DNA of 64,000 nucleotides from contig NZ_CP107836.1 in NCBI RefSeq assembly GCF_036346615.1, positions 310,001 through 374,000 of the forward strand, written 5' to 3'. Source of the stretch: Streptomyces sp. NBC_00523. Its GTDB lineage: Bacteria; Actinomycetota; Actinomycetes; Streptomycetales; Streptomycetaceae. Made by a program: the position numbers and the translations under genes. Of this stretch, positions 8,946 through 17,561 are shown in pieces; position 1 is the stretch's first letter, and every line of letters begins with the position of its first letter. The notes beneath the pieces were generated by a model that saw only the letters and a list, made by a program, of their open reading frames with translations, had not been told where the DNA came from and did no database searches.

Positions 8946-10262
8946 ATGAGATCCACCGGCGAGACGACGGCGCAGTCGTCTCACCCGCTCCGCCGGCGCA
9001 CCGTGCTGGCCGGCCTCGGGGCCGGCGCTGCCGCCGCGCTGGCCGGCGGCTGCGCGCGGGGCGACAGCACCGCCGCGAAGCCGGGGACGACGTCCCTGGC
9101 CAACGACAACGCCACCTGGGACGACGGTTACGTGGCCGCCGGACACGAGCTGAAGAAGCTCACCGGCTACGCGCTGCGGCCGCTGTCGAACCCGAATCCG
9201 ACCGCGTACACCCAGGTCACGCAGATCTCCCTGCAGACGACCAAGGCGACCGACCTGATCAAGTGGCAGGCGGGCTACAACCTCAAACAGCTCGCCCGCA
9301 CGGGCAGCCTCAGTGATCTGACGCAGCTGTGGGACGCCTACGAGCGCAAGGGCTGGGTGACCAAGTCCCTGCGCGACTCGATGTCCTATCGGGGCGCGGT
9401 GTACGGGATGCCCCTGTACCAGTCGTACTACGTGCTCTTCTACAACACGCACGTCTTCGACAAGCACGGCCTGCGGGCGCCGGAGACCTGGGACGAGCTG
9501 CTGCACACCGCGGAGGTGCTCAAGAAGTCCGGTGTCGTTCCCTTCGTCGCCACGCAGAGCGGAAACTGGCCCGCCTACGAGTGGTTCGAGGAGCTGATCA
9601 GCAAGGTCGACCCGGTGTTCTACGCGGATCTGATCGCGGGCCGGGCCCGGTACACCGATCCGCAGGCGCACAAGGCCATGCAGATCTGGCAGGACTTCAT
9701 GAAGAAGGGCTGGATGACCCCGGCCGACTTCGACCAGAACAACGGTCCGGCCGCGCTGAAGACGGGCAAGGTCGGCATGTTCCTGCACGGTTCCTGGCAG
9801 TCCCAGGGACTGGCGGCGGCGGGCATGAAGCCGGGTGAGGACTTCGACGCCTTCGTCCTGCCTCCCGTCGACGCCTCCACCAAGCGGTCCGTGATCACCG
9901 AGGCGGGCGTGCTCGCCGTCCCGGAGAAGGCCGTCTCGCACGACGCGGCGATGGCCAACGCGGGCCACTGGCTGCACCCCTCGGTCCAGCGGGTGTGGAC
10001 CGACTTCCTCCAGGACGGCTCGGCCAACCCGAAGGCGGTCACCTCCAACCCGGTGCTCGCCCGGCTCAGGAAGCGGGCGCTGGACGAGCACTGGACCGAG
10101 CTGCCCCGCTACGGCCAGTCCGGGCCGCCCAATCTCATGCAGGGGAACACCGATGACCTGGGAGCCTTCATGACGCATGCCATGTCGCCCGAGGCGACGC
10201 TGCGCAGCATGGCGAGCCGCGCCACCAAGGAGTGGGCCGCGTGGAACAAGGACGAGTCATGA
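8946..10262 (+). CDS. Sugar ABC transporter, substrate-binding lipoprotein
   Basis: 438 residues. The N-terminus carries a twin-arginine motif (RRRTVL), a hydrophobic stretch and the lipobox LAGGC with Cys36, so the protein is exported, probably by Tat, and anchored by lipid. The rest is a cluster-B extracellular solute-binding protein of the family that binds oligosaccharides (YGMPLYQSYYVLFYN, GKVGMFLHGSWQ). RBS AGGGAAG precedes the ATG. It is the first gene of the rightward operon and its stop overlaps the first permease start. The likely ligand is an alpha-manno-oligosaccharide from the GH76 enzyme encoded downstream; this is inferred from context. Confidence 0.93.
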   Translation: MRSTGETTAQSSHPLRRRTVLAGLGAGAAAALAGGCARGDSTAAKPGTTSLANDNATWDDGYVAAGHELKKLTGYALRPLSNPNPTAYTQVTQISLQTTKATDLIKWQAGYNLKQLARTGSLSDLTQLWDAYERKGWVTKSLRDSMSYRGAVYGMPLYQSYYVLFYNTHVFDKHGLRAPETWDELLHTAEVLKKSGVVPFVATQSGNWPAYEWFEELISKVDPVFYADLIAGRARYTDPQAHKAMQIWQDFMKKGWMTPADFDQNNGPAALKTGKVGMFLHGSWQSQGLAAAGMKPGEDFDAFVLPPVDASTKRSVITEAGVLAVPEKAVSHDAAMANAGHWLHPSVQRVWTDFLQDGSANPKAVTSNPVLARLRKRALDEHWTELPRYGQSGPPNLMQGNTDDLGAFMTHAMSPEATLRSMASRATKEWAAWNKDES

Positions 10263-11197
10263 CATCCGCCCTCGACACGCGTCGCACCTCCACCGGTCCC
10301 ACGGCCCCGCCCGCACCCCCGGCCGGCAAGCCCTCACGCGGGCTCCGGGACCGGTTCGCCTCGGCGGGCTTCCTCGCCCCGGCCGTCCTGCTCGTCGCCG
10401 GCCTGCTGCTCACACCGTTCGTGGTGACGCTGTACCGGAGCTTCTTCAGCGACAGCCGGGTCTCCGGCTTCACCTGGTTCACCAACTACGGGCTGTTCTT
10501 CAGCGATCCGGTTCTCGCCAAGTCCGTGGAGAACACCCTGATGTGGGTGGTCGGCACGGTGGCGCTGCCGCTGGTCCTGGGACTCGGCATCGCGGTGATG
10601 ACGAACGGTTCCGGGTGGTCCCGGATTCCCCGGCTGCTGGTGGTCCTGCCGTACGCGATCTCCGGCTCGGCCGTGGCCGTCGTCTGGAACTTCCTCCTGA
10701 CCACGGACGGGGCGGCCAACCAGGCGCTCGAATCGCTGGGGCTGGGGTCCTTCGCCCAGGGCTGGCTGCTGGAGTGGCCGGGGAACACCCTCGTCATGAT
10801 CGTCGCCAACACCTGGCAGGCCACGGGGGTGGCCGTGATCCTCTTCCTGGTCGGTCTGCAGACCATCCCACCGGAGACCCTGGAGGCCGCGTCGCTCGAC
10901 GGCGCCGACGGGCTGCGCAAGTTCTGGTACGTGGTGCTGCCGCAGCTGCGGACCGTGTCCGTGATCGTCGTCGGCAGCAGTCTGGTGAACGGGCTGAAGT
11001 CGTTCGACCTGATCTGGGTCCTCACCCAGGGCGGCCCGGGCCGCAGCTCCGAGACGCTCGCCGTCTCCATGTACCAGGAGACCTTCCTCGCGCTGCGCCC
11101 CGGGGCCGGAGCGGCGGTCGCCGTCGTCCTCACCGTCATCGTGCTGCTGGCCTCCTGGCTGTATCTGCGGCGCCAGCTCACTCCGAAAGGCGCCTGA
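10259..11197 (+). CDS. Sugar ABC transporter permease, MalF-like
   Basis: 312 residues from the ATG at 10259, which overlaps the lipoprotein stop (ATGA). Six transmembrane segments; the conserved cytoplasmic EAA loop is at about residues 205-225 (ETLEAASLDGADGLRKFWYV). The N-terminal ~35 residues are Pro/Ala-rich and cytoplasmic. It pairs with the following permease. No ATPase gene occurs in the locus; in Streptomyces such importers commonly share the ATPase MsiK encoded elsewhere. Confidence 0.93.
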   Translation: MTSALDTRRTSTGPTAPPAPPAGKPSRGLRDRFASAGFLAPAVLLVAGLLLTPFVVTLYRSFFSDSRVSGFTWFTNYGLFFSDPVLAKSVENTLMWVVGTVALPLVLGLGIAVMTNGSGWSRIPRLLVVLPYAISGSAVAVVWNFLLTTDGAANQALESLGLGSFAQGWLLEWPGNTLVMIVANTWQATGVAVILFLVGLQTIPPETLEAASLDGADGLRKFWYVVLPQLRTVSVIVVGSSLVNGLKSFDLIWVLTQGGPGRSSETLAVSMYQETFLALRPGAGAAVAVVLTVIVLLASWLYLRRQLTPKGA

Positions 11198-11199
11198 GC

Positions 11200-12030
11200 A
11201 TGTCCATACGCCGCGTCTCCGCCGGCACCGCCGTCCGCAACACGGTCCTGGTGCTCGTCTCGCTCCTCTGGGCCGTCCCGACCTGGCTGCTGCTGGTCAA
11301 CGCGCTGGTGCCGGCCGCCGAATACGGCGGCGCGCCGCACTGGCTGCCGCACGGCGGGTTCGGCCTGTTCGACAACATGTCCGAGGCATGGTCCCGGGCC
11401 CGGCTCGGCCCCGCTATGGGCAACAGCCTGCTGTACGCGGTGACCAGCTCGGCCGCGGCCATCGTGGTGGCCACGACCGCCGCGTTCGCCACGGTGATCA
11501 TGCCGGTCAAGCGCAAGACCCTGTGGTTCTGGCTGATCTACTCGGGCACGCTGCTGCCCCTCCAGGTCTTCCTGCGACCGCTCTTCCTCGCGTACGCCAA
11601 CACCGGCCTCTACGACGCGCAGATCGGGCTGTTCCTCATCTACGCGGCGGTGGCGATCCCGTTCGCGTACTTCATCATGCGCAACTTCGCCCAGACGCTG
11701 CCCCCGGAGGTGATCGAGGCGGCGCGCCTTGACGGCGCCTCCTGGTGGCGGGTGTTCTGGCAGATCCACGTACCGCTGTCCCGGTCCGCGATGATCGCCG
11801 CGTTCGTCTTCCAGTTCGTCGCCGTCTGGAACGACCTGCTCTTCGGCATCACCCTGTCCACGAGCCGCAACATCCGCCCGGTGATGGCCGCGCTCGCCGA
11901 ACTCCAGGGCAACTACTCCAACGTGGGGCCCCCGGTCGTCCTGGGCGGGGCCCTGCTGGTCTCGCTGCCGACCGTCGTCCTCTTCTTCGCGGCGCAGCGG
12001 TTCTTCGTCAGCAGCCTCAAGCTCGGCTGA
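11200..12030 (+). CDS. Sugar ABC transporter permease, MalG-like
   Basis: 276 residues, starting 3 bases after the previous stop. Six transmembrane segments with the EAA motif PPEVIEAARLDGASWWRVFW and the C-terminal FVSSLKLG typical of MalG-type subunits. It forms the channel with the upstream MalF-like subunit. Confidence 0.93.
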   Translation: MSIRRVSAGTAVRNTVLVLVSLLWAVPTWLLLVNALVPAAEYGGAPHWLPHGGFGLFDNMSEAWSRARLGPAMGNSLLYAVTSSAAAIVVATTAAFATVIMPVKRKTLWFWLIYSGTLLPLQVFLRPLFLAYANTGLYDAQIGLFLIYAAVAIPFAYFIMRNFAQTLPPEVIEAARLDGASWWRVFWQIHVPLSRSAMIAAFVFQFVAVWNDLLFGITLSTSRNIRPVMAALAELQGNYSNVGPPVVLGGALLVSLPTVVLFFAAQRFFVSSLKLG

Positions 12031-12096
12031 GCCCCGCCGCACCCCCGATCAGGCACGCGCACCGACGCCCCGAGCCGATTCCCGAAAGGCATCCCG

Positions 12097-13278
12097 GTGA
12101 AACTCTCCGCCCGCACCGCTCTCGCCCTCGCCGCAGCACCCCTGCTCTGCGCCGCCCTCTGCCCCTCTCCCGCCCTCGCGGCCGGCCGCCCGGCGCCGTC
12201 GGGCCCGTGGAAGGACCGTGCCGTCCGGACGTACGACGCGCTCCAGCGCCATCTGTACCAGGGCGCGGAGAACCACGGCCTCTACCAGGAGGCGACCCCG
12301 CCCCGCAGCGCCGACAACGCCCATTCCTATCTGTGGCCGATGCGGGAGGCGGCGGCCGCGACGGTCGACATGGCCGGCCTTCCCGGATCGGGCCGGCGTT
12401 ACACGGCGGACGCGGCGGAACGCTTCTCCACCCTGGAGCTGTACTTCGAGCCGCGCGACGGCAGGCCCGGCTACGACTCGTACCTCCCGGCACCGCTCGG
12501 GCAGGGCGGTGACGTCTTCTACGACGACAACTCCGTCGTCGGGCTGTCCCTGCTGGACCAGTACGAGGCCACCGGGGACGCCGCCTACCTGCACCGGGCC
12601 GAGCTGGCCTTCGACATCGTCAGCCGGGGCTGGGACGACGACCCGGCCAAGGCGTGCCCCGGCGGGATGCACTGGGTCGACTCCCCGGCCAACGACATGC
12701 GCGCCGCCAACGTCACGGGCCTGGCCGCGGAGCTGGCCGCCCGGCTCCACCAGGAGACGCACGAGGGCCGCTACCTGACGAGCTCGAAGCAGTGGTACGA
12801 GTGGAACTGGTCGTGCCTGCGCCAGTCCCCCGGGCTGTACCGCAACAGCCTCGGCGACGACGGCTCCGTCAACTCCACGCTGTGGACGTACAACTCCGGG
12901 GCCATGATCGGCACCGCCACCACCCTCTACAAGGCGACCGGGGACCGCACGTATCTGCGTCGCGCCGTGCAGGACGCCGAGGGGTCGCTCGCGTACTGGA
13001 AGGAGGGCGAGCGGCTGCACGACCAGCCGGCGATCTTCAACGCGATCTACTTCGACAACCTCCGGATGCTGGACGGGATCCGCCACGACCCGGCCTACCG
13101 GCAGACGGAGAGCGCCTACGCGGAGCGGGTCTGGAAGGAGAACCGCGAGCCCGCCAACGGCCTCTTCCGCTTCCAGCCCTCGGGCGGCGGCGACTACGAA
13201 CCGACCGCCTCCGCCGAGACCCTCGAACAGTCCGCGATGGTCCAGATCTTCGCAGGCCTCGCCACCAAGACCTCCTGA
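12097..13278 (+). CDS. Secreted GH76 endo-alpha-1,6-mannanase
   Basis: 393 residues from a GTG at 12097 with an AAAGG site. Residues 1-28 are a Sec signal peptide ending PALAA. The mature protein is an (alpha/alpha)6 barrel of family GH76, which cuts the alpha-1,6-mannose backbone of fungal or actinobacterial mannans with retention. The twin catalytic aspartates are Asp143 and Asp144 in DVFYDDNSVVGLSL. Length is typical. It lies 66 bases after the permease, within the operon, and would feed oligosaccharides to the importer. Confidence 0.92.
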   Translation: MKLSARTALALAAAPLLCAALCPSPALAAGRPAPSGPWKDRAVRTYDALQRHLYQGAENHGLYQEATPPRSADNAHSYLWPMREAAAATVDMAGLPGSGRRYTADAAERFSTLELYFEPRDGRPGYDSYLPAPLGQGGDVFYDDNSVVGLSLLDQYEATGDAAYLHRAELAFDIVSRGWDDDPAKACPGGMHWVDSPANDMRAANVTGLAAELAARLHQETHEGRYLTSSKQWYEWNWSCLRQSPGLYRNSLGDDGSVNSTLWTYNSGAMIGTATTLYKATGDRTYLRRAVQDAEGSLAYWKEGERLHDQPAIFNAIYFDNLRMLDGIRHDPAYRQTESAYAERVWKENREPANGLFRFQPSGGGDYEPTASAETLEQSAMVQIFAGLATKTS

Positions 13279-13343
13279 CCCCGCACCTTCCCGCCCGCCC
13301 CACGCACCGACCCGGCACCCTGCCAGAGCGGAGAACCCTCTCC

Positions 13344-16300
13344 ATGCCCCGCCCCGATCTGTCCCGCCCCTCCTGGTGGGACTCCGACATCGCCCGCGAC
13401 ATCCTGCGCGACCGCGGCGTGAGCGCCACCGGTGTCCTCGGCGGACACCCCGTCCGGCTCTCCTGCGAACCGCTGCTGCGCCACGACGGTGACGGCGGGC
13501 TGCTGCAGTCCGTGCGCGTCCAGGCCGGCCGCCCCCTCACCCGGGCCGTGGTCACCACCCTGTCCGGCGCCTCCGTCCGCAGCGAGCTGATACCCGGGCC
13601 GGCCGGCGAGACCCGGATGCTGGTCCCGGAGGTGGACGCTCCGCTGCCGGTACTCGTCGAGCTGCCCGACCTGGCTCCCGGCGAACAGGTCGAAGTACTG
13701 CTGACCCCGCAGCGGCACTGGACACTGCACCTGGTGCAGCACGCCCATCTCGACATCGGCTACACCGACCCGCAGGGCACTGTGCTCGCCGAGGGCCGCA
13801 AGTACCTCGACTCCCTGCTCGAACTGTGCCGTACGACGGACGACCGGCCCGACGCTTCGAAGTTCCGCTGGGCCGTCGAGGGGTTCTTCAGCTTCGAGAA
13901 CTGGTCGGCGAACCGGCCGCCGGAGCAGGTCGCGCAGTTCCTGGAGCGGGTGCGTCAGGGGCGTATCGAGCTGACGGCGATGCCCTTCAACCTGCACACG
14001 GAAACCTGCTCGACGGACGAACTGCACGAGTTGCTGCGCCCGGTGCGCGAACTGCGCGCCCGGCACGGCATCGACGTCACCACGGCCATGCAGACGGATG
14101 TCCCCGGTCAGGTCGTCGGCCTGCCCGACGTGCTCGCCGACAGCGGCATCCGCTACCTCTCGGTCGCCCACAACTGGGCGGGCCGGGCGGTACCGCACCA
14201 CACCGGCGGCGGGGCGCTGCCCCGGCTGTTCCGGTGGCGTGCGCCGGGCGGACGCAGTGTGCTGGTGTGGCGCACCGACACCCCGCACGGGCTGGCGTAC
14301 ATGGAAGGCTCGATCCTGGGCTTCGACGAGTCCTACGACCGGGTCGACGACCTGCTGCCGCACTACCTGTCCGCGCTGGCCACCCGGCAGTACCCGCACG
14401 AGGGGCGCGGCATCCCCGGATTCCCGGTCCTGGACGAGGAGTTCAAGGGCGACCCGTACCCGTGGGACGTCCTGCACCTGCGGGTCCTGGGCAAGTTCGC
14501 GGACAACGGCCCGCCGCGCCGTGTCATCGCGGACACCGTACGCAGGTGGAACGAGGAATGGGCCTTCCCCGCCCTGCGAACCTCACGCAACGAGGACTTC
14601 TTCCTCGACGCGGAAGCCCGCTACGGGGACCGTCTGGAGACCTTCGAGGGCGACTGGAGCGACTGGTGGGTCGACGGGGTCGGTGCCGGTGCGGTCCCGC
14701 TGGCCGCCACCCGTGACGGTCAGGCGGCGCTGGCCGACGCCCAGACGGTCGCCGGGCACGCGGAGATCCTCGGCGCGGCGGGTTCGGGCACCACGGCCTC
14801 GGCGCCCGAGGTCTACCGGGCTGCCTCCCTGTTCAACGAGCACACCTGGGGCGGTGGCGACCCCTGGACGCACGGCGACCACGGCCACGCCTCCGGTGAG
14901 CGTCAGTGGCACTGGAAGTACGCCCAGGCGCTGCGCGCCCACGACGACGCGAAGACGCTCCTGGACGGCGCGGGTGCGGCGCTCGGCGGCAGGCTCTCCC
15001 CTCGCGAGGGGACGCTCGCCGGTTTCTACGTGACCAATACGTGCAGCTGGCCGCGGTCGGAGACGGTCCGGCTGTTCCTTCCCGAGAGCACGGTCGCCCT
15101 GGAGGACCCGGTCCGGGTGCTCGACGCGCGCGACGGCTCGGTGCTGGAGCACACGGAGGAGGCGCAGTCCAACGAGCTGCACCGGGCCGCGGGCCGCTTC
15201 CTGTTGTTCCGGCTCACGGAGGTGCCGGCGCATGGCGCGGTACGGGTGGATGTCGTCCCGGGACAGGAGCCGCCGGCCGCCCCGGAGAGCCGTTCCGAGG
15301 AGCCTGCCGTCCTGGAGAACGAGTTCCTGCGGGTGCGGGTGGACCTGCGGTCGGCGTGGATCGGCTCGGTGGTCGACAAGCGCACCGGCCGCGAGCTGGT
15401 GCGCCAGGACGCCACGGTGGGGCTCAACGCCTATGTGTACGACGAGTACGCCACGGCTGGGGGCTTCAACCATCAGTCGAGCAAGACCACGGCGAACGGG
15501 TCGATGCATCTCCTCGCCTCCCGTACAGCCGCACCCCCGGCCGCGCTGGTGGACCGTTTCCGCGACGCGACGGGTGAGACGCTGGTCTACGAGTGCGCCC
15601 CGGCCGGCACCGAGCGGCTGCGGGTGCGGGTGCATCTGCCGCACGGGCAGGCCCGGATCGATCTGGAGAACCGGATCGCGAAGCCCGCGACGCTGACCAA
15701 GGAGAGCGCGTTCTTCGCGTTCCCCTTCGCGATGCGCCGCCCCGATGTCCGGATGGAGGCGACCGGCGGCATGACGGGTACCGGGCTGCCGGTCGTGCCC
15801 GGGTCCGCTCAGCACATGCGCGCGGTACGGCGCTGGGTGAGCTTCGCGGAGGACGAGGTGGTCGCGGCCGTCGCCACGCAGGACGCGCCGCTCGTCCAGG
15901 TGGGCGGGATCGCCGTCCCGTACGCGCCGTATCCGCAGTCGCTGGCCCAGGACGAGCCCGGCACGCTCTTCTCCTGGGTGCACAACAACATCTGGGACAC
16001 CAACTTCCCCTCCGAGCAAGCGTTCGACCATGTGTTCCGCTACAGCGTGTCCTTCGGACAGACCCCGCACATCAGCGGGCCCGTGCTGGGCATGCACACC
16101 GCGGCCGTGGGCAGCCGCCCGCTGCTCGCCGTCCGCGCTCTGGGCGAGGAGAGTCCGGCCCCGGACGCCTCGTACGGGTTGCTGAGTGTCAGCGACCGGC
16201 GCGTGCGCGTCGTGGGGCTCACCGTCCCGGCCCCCGGCCAGGTGCTCGTCCGGCTCCAGTCCTTCGCCGAGGAACCGGTCGCCTGCCGGATCACCCACGG

Positions 16301-16433
16301 CTTCTCCGTCACCGAGGCCCGCACGGCCGACTACCTCGGGGCTTCCGGTGACCTCCTGACGCCGGACGAGGACGGCGCGACGACTGTCGACATGCCCGTA
16401 CTGGGCACCAGGGCGGTGCTGCTGCGGCTGTAG
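13344..16433 (+). CDS. GH38-family alpha-mannosidase-related hydrolase, second copy
   Basis: 1029 residues, no signal peptide. Metal motif VQHAHLDIGYTDP (His133, His135, Asp137) and nucleophile region AMQTDVPGQVVGLP (Asp252) place it in the GH38 superfamily, but its N-terminal beta domain is shorter than in the copy at 1841-4897 and the catalytic segments differ (TDVPG against LPDTFGY). The two are distant paralogues and may cleave different linkages or side chains. RBS GGAG is upstream of the ATG at 13344. Last gene of the rightward mannan operon. Confidence 0.88.
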   Translation: MPRPDLSRPSWWDSDIARDILRDRGVSATGVLGGHPVRLSCEPLLRHDGDGGLLQSVRVQAGRPLTRAVVTTLSGASVRSELIPGPAGETRMLVPEVDAPLPVLVELPDLAPGEQVEVLLTPQRHWTLHLVQHAHLDIGYTDPQGTVLAEGRKYLDSLLELCRTTDDRPDASKFRWAVEGFFSFENWSANRPPEQVAQFLERVRQGRIELTAMPFNLHTETCSTDELHELLRPVRELRARHGIDVTTAMQTDVPGQVVGLPDVLADSGIRYLSVAHNWAGRAVPHHTGGGALPRLFRWRAPGGRSVLVWRTDTPHGLAYMEGSILGFDESYDRVDDLLPHYLSALATRQYPHEGRGIPGFPVLDEEFKGDPYPWDVLHLRVLGKFADNGPPRRVIADTVRRWNEEWAFPALRTSRNEDFFLDAEARYGDRLETFEGDWSDWWVDGVGAGAVPLAATRDGQAALADAQTVAGHAEILGAAGSGTTASAPEVYRAASLFNEHTWGGGDPWTHGDHGHASGERQWHWKYAQALRAHDDAKTLLDGAGAALGGRLSPREGTLAGFYVTNTCSWPRSETVRLFLPESTVALEDPVRVLDARDGSVLEHTEEAQSNELHRAAGRFLLFRLTEVPAHGAVRVDVVPGQEPPAAPESRSEEPAVLENEFLRVRVDLRSAWIGSVVDKRTGRELVRQDATVGLNAYVYDEYATAGGFNHQSSKTTANGSMHLLASRTAAPPAALVDRFRDATGETLVYECAPAGTERLRVRVHLPHGQARIDLENRIAKPATLTKESAFFAFPFAMRRPDVRMEATGGMTGTGLPVVPGSAQHMRAVRRWVSFAEDEVVAAVATQDAPLVQVGGIAVPYAPYPQSLAQDEPGTLFSWVHNNIWDTNFPSEQAFDHVFRYSVSFGQTPHISGPVLGMHTAAVGSRPLLAVRALGEESPAPDASYGLLSVSDRRVRVVGLTVPAPGQVLVRLQSFAEEPVACRITHGFSVTEARTADYLGASGDLLTPDEDGATTVDMPVLGTRAVLLRL

Positions 16434-16494
16434 CCGACGGCCCGGGTTTCGGCCGGCGGCCTCGTCCGGACCATCCCCGTGCCGAAGAACACCC

Positions 16495-16523
16495 TTGACA
16501 CCACGTCCCGCTGATCACATAGT
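16495..16523 (+). promoter_or_regulatory. Promoter of the IclR operon
   Basis: Perfect TTGACA (16495-16500), 17-base spacer, CATAGT (16518-16523). The palindrome at 16531-16557 begins 7 bases after the -10 box and so covers the expected start of transcription. Confidence 0.7.
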
Positions 16524-16530
16524 TCTCCCC

Positions 16531-16557
16531 GCTGAGCGCAACGGCGTTGCGCTCAGC
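16531..16557. promoter_or_regulatory. 27-base palindromic operator, probable IclR site
   Basis: Two perfect 12-base arms (GCTGAGCGCAAC and its complement) flank the 3-base spacer GGC. IclR-family proteins often bind palindromes with a GCAAC-n-GTTGC core. It sits at the transcription start of the IclR gene itself, fitting autorepression. Confidence 0.75.
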
Positions 16558-16588
16558 GCACCAGATCAGCGAGGAAAGGGACGAGGCC

Positions 16589-17422
16589 ATGAACGAGGTG
16601 AACGGCGCGTCCGCCGGCTCCACCGCCCACGAGGCCGGCCGGCGCGACGACGCGGACGTCCTGGCCCCGCCCCAGCCCGGCGTTCTGCAGGGCGCGGACC
16701 GCGCCCTGCTCGCCCTGCTGTCGTTCACCGAGCGGCGCCCCGAGTGGGGGGTGAGCGAGATGGCGCGCAGGCACGGCTGGGACAAGGCCGTCGCCCAGCG
16801 CATCCTCACCACGCTCGCCTCCCGCTCCTTCCTGACCTGCGACACCACCACCCGCCGCTACCGGCTCGGCCCCGCCGTGTCCCGGCTGGCGCGCGCCGGG
16901 GAGCACAGCGGGGTGCTGCCGTCGCTGGTCCGGCCGATCCTCGCCGGGCTGCTGCGGGAGACCGGCGAGAGCGTCGTGCTGAACGTGCCGCAGGGCGCCG
17001 GATACCGGTGCGCCGCCGCTGTCGACGGCACCGGTCCGGTCCGCTACACCGCGATCGTCGGTGCCGTGATGCCCGGCCATGCCGGCGCTTCCGGCCACGC
17101 CATCTTCGCCCACTACTCCGAGCCGGAGATCCGCCGCCTCTTCGGAGCCACCCCGCTCCAGCGCTTCAACGATCACACCGTCACCGGCCTCGACACCCTC
17201 CTGGCCCGGTACGCGGACGTGCGCTCCCGGGGATACAGCGTCAGCCACGGCGAGTACGACGAGGCCGTCGCCGCCGTGGCCGCCCCCGTGTTCCAGGCCG
17301 GGACCATCGCCGCCTCGCTCACCGTCATCGGGCCCGCGCACCGCGTCACCCGTGCCGTCGACCGCATCACCGAACTCGTTCTGGCCGGGGCCGAGGAGGC
17401 CACGGCCGCCTTCGGCTCCTGA
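16589..17422 (+). CDS. IclR-family transcriptional regulator
   Basis: 277 residues from the ATG at 16589, preceded by a purine-rich site. An unusual ~35-residue Ala/Gly-rich N-terminal extension precedes the winged helix-turn-helix (WGVSEMARRHGWDKAVAQRILTTL, split here by the recognition helix) and the GAF-like IclR effector domain (about residues 110-270; MPGHAGASGHAIFAH). The family binds small aromatic or organic acids or amino-acid-like effectors. It heads an operon with an OPT transporter and two peptidases, which suggests control of peptide use, and probably represses itself through the 27-base palindrome. Confidence 0.92.
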   Translation: MNEVNGASAGSTAHEAGRRDDADVLAPPQPGVLQGADRALLALLSFTERRPEWGVSEMARRHGWDKAVAQRILTTLASRSFLTCDTTTRRYRLGPAVSRLARAGEHSGVLPSLVRPILAGLLRETGESVVLNVPQGAGYRCAAAVDGTGPVRYTAIVGAVMPGHAGASGHAIFAHYSEPEIRRLFGATPLQRFNDHTVTGLDTLLARYADVRSRGYSVSHGEYDEAVAAVAAPVFQAGTIAASLTVIGPAHRVTRAVDRITELVLAGAEEATAAFGS

Positions 17423-17561
17423 CCCGCCCGGCCCGGCGGCGCTGTCCGGCGGGCCCCGCATCCGTACGACGTGCGTCGTGCCGGAGTACGCGGATCGCCG
17501 CAGCCTGCCCGAAAAGTCCCTCCCCGTCCCGGGGCAGGGCCCACCCACCAAGGGGTGTTCC

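Noticed and set aside
12654..13343. A long N-terminal extension of the second GH38 into the GH76 gene
   Set aside because: It is an out-of-frame shadow of GH76. The ATG at 13344 with its own ribosome site begins the recognisable protein.
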